Assembly (NCBI GenBank): GCA_947506075.1
Contig: CANNNN010000093.1
Coordinates: forward strand, 1-8,658
DNA from: Methylococcaceae bacterium
GTDB lineage: Bacteria; Pseudomonadota; Gammaproteobacteria; Methylococcales; Methylomonadaceae
Length of the DNA: 8,658 nucleotides
Direction of reading: 5' to 3'
Both the position numbers and the translations under genes were made by a program. The notes under the pieces are model-generated. The model was not told the origin of the DNA, did not search any database, and saw only the letters and a list, made by a program, of their open reading frames with translations. This document shows, in pieces, positions 5,194 through 8,658 of this stretch. Position 1 is the first letter of the stretch, and the number at the start of each line of letters is the position of its first letter.

Positions 5194-8100
5194 GCGAAAC
5201 CAAAAAAGACAGCCTGACCGTCAGCATTGTTCGTTTATTTACCACCTCGCATCTATCGTTACTGTTTTTGCTTATTTCCCTGGTAGCGGGTGCAGTGGCG
5301 CTGACGTTGACACCGCGCGAAGAAGACCCGCAAATCATCGTGCCGGTCATGGATGTGTTCGTGCAAGTGCCCGGCGCTTCCAGCGAGGAAGTCGAAAAAC
5401 AGGTCACCACGCCGCTGGAAGTATTACTCAGACAAATCAAAGGGGTGGAATACGTCTATTCGGTCTCAAAGCCGGGCGAGGCTGTCGTGACGGTGCGGTA
5501 TTTCGTTGGCGAAAATCTGGAAAGCAGTCTGATCAAAACCCGCGATAAACTGCTGGCTAACCAGGATATCATTCCTCCCGGCGTCAGCAACTGGTTGGTC
5601 AAGCCGGTCGAGATCGACGATGTGCCTATCCTGTTGCTGAGCTTGTCGCCGCAACAACCCAACATGGATGCGATGGACTTGCGTCGGGTTGCCGACGAGT
5701 TGATCGAGCGGCTGCGAACAGTCGACAATGTCGGCAAAAGCTGGGTGGTGGGCGGAGCGCTACGGAAGATTTCCGTCTACCCCGATCCTTCCAAACTGGA
5801 CGCCAGCAAGATCAGCCTGCTGGAAATTCGTCAGGCGCTAGAACAAAGCAACGTCAATCTGCAAGTCGGCACTATGACCGCAAGCGACCGTGAAATCGTA
5901 CTTGAAGCGGGGCCGCATTATCAAAACGCCGAACAGGTCGGAGCAACGGTTCTAAAAAGCATTAACGGCAAGTTGTTGTATTTGCGGGATGTCGCCGACA
6001 TTAGCGACGGCGCAGCCGACACCGAGGAATATACGCGTATCGGCTTTGGCCCGGCAGTAGCCCAAATGAAAACCGTCGGCAAAACCGAGCAGAAATTGCC
6101 GGAAGCGGGCGAACAACGACCGATGGCAACGATAGCCATCGGTAAACGCAGGGGCAGTAATGCGGTCAGCGTCGCGGAACAGGTCATGGCCCTGGCCGAG
6201 CAATTAAAAGGCACGTTGATACCCGACGAGGTATTGCTCACCGTGACCCGTAACTACGGGGAAACCGCCGACCATAAGGTCAACGAGCTGGTCATGCATC
6301 TGTCGATTGCGATTTTGACCATTATCGTGTTGCTGGCCTTGACCCTTGGCCTTAAGGAGTCGTTGATCGTGTCGCTGGCGGTGCCCATGACCTTTGCGAT
6401 CACCCTGTTGTGCGACCTGATTTTCGGCTACACGATCAATCGGGTGACCTTGTTCGCGCTGATACTGTCTTTGGGTTTGTTGGTCGACGATCCTATCGTC
6501 GACGTGGAAAACATCCATCGTCATTACAAGTTGCGCAAAGAGCCGCCATTGCAAGCTCTGCTCAGTGCGGTTAATGAAATCCGTCCGCCGACCATTCTGG
6601 CGACGTTTGCGGTGATCATGTCGTTTGTGCCGATGTTTTTTATTACCGGCATGATGGGTCCCTACATGGCGCCGATGGCGTTCAACGTGCCGATTGCGAT
6701 GTTGTTGTCACTGATCATCGCGTTCACCGTCACCCCCTGGGCCAGTTATAAACTGTTGAAAGGCGATTATGGCAAGGAGCATGGCGCTCATTTCGAGTTG
6801 AAAGAAACGCGTGGTTTTAAGGTCTATCAATCCATACTGGGGCCGCTGCTGTCCAGCAAGGCTAAAGCGCGCTGGTTTTTGCTGGCGGTGTTTATCGCTT
6901 TTGTAGCCTCCGCGATGATGGCGGTCACGCGCGTCGTGCCGTTGAAATTATTGCCGTTCGACAACAAAAACGAATTGCAATTACTGATCGATATGCCCAA
7001 AGGCTCGTCGCTGGAAGCCACCGATCAGGTTGCATCTGCCCTGGGCGATTATCTGGCGACCGTCAACGAGATCAGCAGCTATCAAAGCTATGTCGGCACC
7101 GCTTCGCCTATGGATTTTAACGGCATGGTGCGTCATTACTATCTTAGGCAGGGTGCTCATGTTGGCGATATCCGCATCGTACTTGCCGATAAAGCTCACC
7201 GCAAACAGGGATCGCACGAGATCGCCTTGCGGCTAAGACCTGAAATCGATCGCATCGAAAAGCAGTACGGCGCGAATATCAAGATTGTCGAAATGCCGCC
7301 GGGGCCGCCGGTCTTATCGACATTGGTTGCCGAGGTTTATGGTCCGCCGGAAGCCGGCTACAGCGACATTATTCAAGTTGCCAAAAGAGTCAGAACGGAT
7401 ATGGAGCATACCGAAGGCGTGGTCGACATCGACGATTTTGTCGAAGCCGAACACCAGCAACTGCATTTTCTGCTCGATCAGGATAAAGCCGCCTTGCTGG
7501 GCATCAGCAGCAGCCCGGTCGCCAACACCTTGCAATTGGCGATTGCCGGCAGTAGCGCAGGCTTGCTGCATAGTGACCAGGAGCGGCTACCCTTAAGTAT
7601 CCAACTGCAATTGCCGAGAGCCGCACGTTCTTCCGAGCAGGATTTGCTGGGGCTTACGGTAAAAACAGGAACAGGCGCATTGGTGCGGCTTAGCGAAATC
7701 GGCCATTTCAATCATGAATCAGGTCAGCAGGCGATTTACCATAAGAACTTGCAGCGGGTGGCCTATGTGACGGCTGAAATGGCCGGTCGCAGTCCGGTGG
7801 AAGCGGTTCTGGATCTGTTCGACAGTTTTAAAAAGCAACCGTTGCCCGACGGTTACACAACTGAAATGGCGGGGGAGGGCGAATGGAAAATCACCGTCGA
7901 TGTGTTCCGCGATTTGGGACTGGCGTTTGCCGCCGCGATGGTGATGATATACATCCTGCTGGTCGGGCAAACTGGTTCGCTGGGTGTGCCGTTGATCATG
8001 ATGATAGCCATTCCGTTGACCGTCATCGGCATCATGCCGGGATTTTGGTTAATCAATCTGTTCACTTCGCCGGTAGCGGGTTTTTCCACGCCGATCTATT

Positions 8101-8447
8101 TCACCGCCACCGCGATGATAGGCATGATAGCCCTGGCCGGTATCGTGGTGCGCAACTCGATCATCTTAATCGATTTTATCGGCAATATTTATCGCAACAA
8201 TCCGGACATCACGCTGGCTGACGCGATTATCGAAGCCGGCGCCACCCGGCTGAACCCGATCTTTTTGACGGCGGCCTCGGCAGTGCTGGGTTCGATGATG
8301 ATAGTCCTCGACCCGATTTTCTCCGGTCTGGCCTGGAGTTTTATCTTCGGGATTATCGCCTCAACGCTGTTCTCGCTGGTAGTAATACCGGTGGTGTACT
8401 TTTTGATAAATAGGAATATGGCTAAAGAGAAGGTTGTAGAGGAATAA
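5190..8447 (+). CDS. RND efflux transporter permease subunit (AcrB/HAE-like)
   Basis: This 1085-residue inner-membrane pump is the proton-driven engine of the exporter. Layout is the RND duplication: TM1 near 21-41, a large periplasmic loop opening PREEDPQI, TM2-6 from about 365 to 535, TM7 near 561-582, a second periplasmic loop, TM8-12 from about 906 to 1075. TM4 reads GLLVDDPIVDVEN (429-441): Asp433 and Asp434 match the AcrB proton-relay pair Asp407/Asp408, with Pro435 and an additional Asp438 where AcrB has Ala and Val. TM10 reads AGIVVRNSIILIDF, with Arg988 at the AcrB Lys940 position. The paired aspartates and lack of the CusA-type TM4 motif favour an organic or non-metal substrate. It is some 35-40 residues longer than AcrB. 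The start overlaps the adaptor stop, with GAGGAT upstream. The reading frame is intact. Substrate is unknown; linkage to sqr suggests a sulfur-related or sulfide-stress compound. Confidence 0.95.
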   Translation: MSETKKDSLTVSIVRLFTTSHLSLLFLLISLVAGAVALTLTPREEDPQIIVPVMDVFVQVPGASSEEVEKQVTTPLEVLLRQIKGVEYVYSVSKPGEAVVTVRYFVGENLESSLIKTRDKLLANQDIIPPGVSNWLVKPVEIDDVPILLLSLSPQQPNMDAMDLRRVADELIERLRTVDNVGKSWVVGGALRKISVYPDPSKLDASKISLLEIRQALEQSNVNLQVGTMTASDREIVLEAGPHYQNAEQVGATVLKSINGKLLYLRDVADISDGAADTEEYTRIGFGPAVAQMKTVGKTEQKLPEAGEQRPMATIAIGKRRGSNAVSVAEQVMALAEQLKGTLIPDEVLLTVTRNYGETADHKVNELVMHLSIAILTIIVLLALTLGLKESLIVSLAVPMTFAITLLCDLIFGYTINRVTLFALILSLGLLVDDPIVDVENIHRHYKLRKEPPLQALLSAVNEIRPPTILATFAVIMSFVPMFFITGMMGPYMAPMAFNVPIAMLLSLIIAFTVTPWASYKLLKGDYGKEHGAHFELKETRGFKVYQSILGPLLSSKAKARWFLLAVFIAFVASAMMAVTRVVPLKLLPFDNKNELQLLIDMPKGSSLEATDQVASALGDYLATVNEISSYQSYVGTASPMDFNGMVRHYYLRQGAHVGDIRIVLADKAHRKQGSHEIALRLRPEIDRIEKQYGANIKIVEMPPGPPVLSTLVAEVYGPPEAGYSDIIQVAKRVRTDMEHTEGVVDIDDFVEAEHQQLHFLLDQDKAALLGISSSPVANTLQLAIAGSSAGLLHSDQERLPLSIQLQLPRAARSSEQDLLGLTVKTGTGALVRLSEIGHFNHESGQQAIYHKNLQRVAYVTAEMAGRSPVEAVLDLFDSFKKQPLPDGYTTEMAGEGEWKITVDVFRDLGLAFAAAMVMIYILLVGQTGSLGVPLIMMIAIPLTVIGIMPGFWLINLFTSPVAGFSTPIYFTATAMIGMIALAGIVVRNSIILIDFIGNIYRNNPDITLADAIIEAGATRLNPIFLTAASAVLGSMMIVLDPIFSGLAWSFIFGIIASTLFSLVVIPVVYFLINRNMAKEKVVEE

Positions 8448-8577
8448 GCAGTCGGATTGAACTCATGCCATAGTCAATCAAGTTGTTGGACGAAGCCGCT
8501 AACGCGCCGGAAAAACCCCTTACCGCCTAAACTCTAATTGTACTCAAAATCGAGTGCGATACATTTGGAGTTTAAAG
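8448..8577. other. Gene-free spacer at the operon end
   Basis: I see no ORF and no strong intrinsic terminator in these 130 bp; the best candidates are short GC-rich patches near 8495-8515 without a following U-tract. Operon termination may be Rho-dependent or may occur beyond what can be recognised here. The right end holds the nested inverted repeat and the ribosome site of the next gene. Confidence 0.5.
8528..8574. repeat. Nested inverted repeat before the integrase-like gene
   Basis: Outer arms TAAACTC (8528-8534) and GAGTTTA (8568-8574) are perfect 7-bp inverted copies 33 bp apart. Inside them ACTC (8542-8545) and GAGT (8552-8555) form a second pair with a 6-bp centre. The four ACTC/GAGT units make a symmetric layout. 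The outer right arm covers the GGAG ribosome site at 8567-8570, so an RNA form could hide it; a DNA form could be a recombinase or repressor site. Confidence 0.45.
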
Positions 8578-8658
8578 ATGACTGCTGAAGAACAAGCGCG
8601 ATTTATAGGATTATACACCTGTCACCTCAGAGCATTGAAGCTTAGAGGCATGAGCGAA
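8578..8658 (+). CDS. Probable tyrosine recombinase/integrase, N-terminal fragment (partial)
   Basis: ATG at 8578 has GGAG with a 7-nt spacer (8567-8570) and opens 27 codons running off the window. The fragment, beginning MTAEEQARFIGLY and ending HLRALKLRGMSE, resembles the start of the N-terminal SAM-like core-binding domain of phage-type integrases, where a helix is followed by a LKLRG(L/M/K)S turn leading to a KTI.AY helix. The catalytic domain (R-H-R-Y residues) would be outside the window, so this rests on a short pattern recalled from the family. It is on the same strand as the efflux operon but functionally unrelated, and may mark a mobile element or its scar. It could instead be an unrelated helical protein. 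Confidence 0.45.
   Translation, partial: MTAEEQARFIGLYTCHLRALKLRGMSE

Noticed and set aside
5033..5548. 171-codon plus-strand frame across the adaptor/pump junction
   Set aside because: It is out of frame with both well-supported genes. Its translation has no domain and is rich in Arg, Gly and Ser, as expected of a shadow frame.
6204..6554. 116-codon minus-strand frame within the pump gene
   Set aside because: The Gln/His-rich translation is a typical antisense shadow, and the plus strand here encodes the conserved TM4 region.
8448..8520. Possible terminator after the pump gene
   Set aside because: Only short imperfect arms were found, with no T-run after them, so no intrinsic terminator is called.

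Overview
The window holds one compact operon read left to right, its probable activator read divergently from the left edge, and the first codons of an unrelated gene at the right edge. Gene families, gene order and a moderate base composition with an AT-rich control region suggest a gammaproteobacterium. A sulfur-oxidising or methanotrophic lineage would fit, but the genus cannot be fixed from this sequence.

Left part (1-614, minus strand): the N-terminal 204 residues of a sigma-54 enhancer-binding activator. It has a PAS-type sensor carrying a cysteine cluster, followed by the start of the AAA+ ATPase with an intact Walker A. The rest lies outside the window.

Control region (615-1017): a complete sigma-54 promoter layout aimed at the operon. 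In order it has a perfect 15-bp palindrome (674-688, candidate activator site), a perfect IHF consensus (725-737) and a -24/-12 element (751-767). The predicted transcript then has a leader of about 240 nt, containing a stem-loop at 926-962.

Operon (1018-8447): a possible 25-residue cysteine-rich ORF, a DUF2892/YgaP-type two-helix membrane protein, a sulfide:quinone oxidoreductase with all three catalytic cysteines, then a complete tripartite RND exporter (TolC-like outer-membrane channel, HlyD-like periplasmic adaptor, RND pump). Start/stop overlaps join the small ORF to DUF2892 and the adaptor to the pump. A strong RNA hairpin (2633-2673) separates sqr from the exporter genes.

Working model (inference): sulfide or the sulfane sulfur made from it is sensed by the cysteine-bearing activator, which switches on sqr through sigma-54. 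SQR oxidises sulfide at the inner membrane, passing electrons to quinone. DUF2892 may help at the membrane, and the co-transcribed exporter would remove a product or a related toxic compound. No persulfide dioxygenase or rhodanese gene is visible in the window, so the exporter occupies the place where a sulfur-processing enzyme is often found.

Right part (8448-8658): a gene-free stretch of 130 bp, a nested inverted repeat (8528-8574), and the first 27 codons of what looks like a tyrosine recombinase/integrase. This may mark the edge of a mobile segment.
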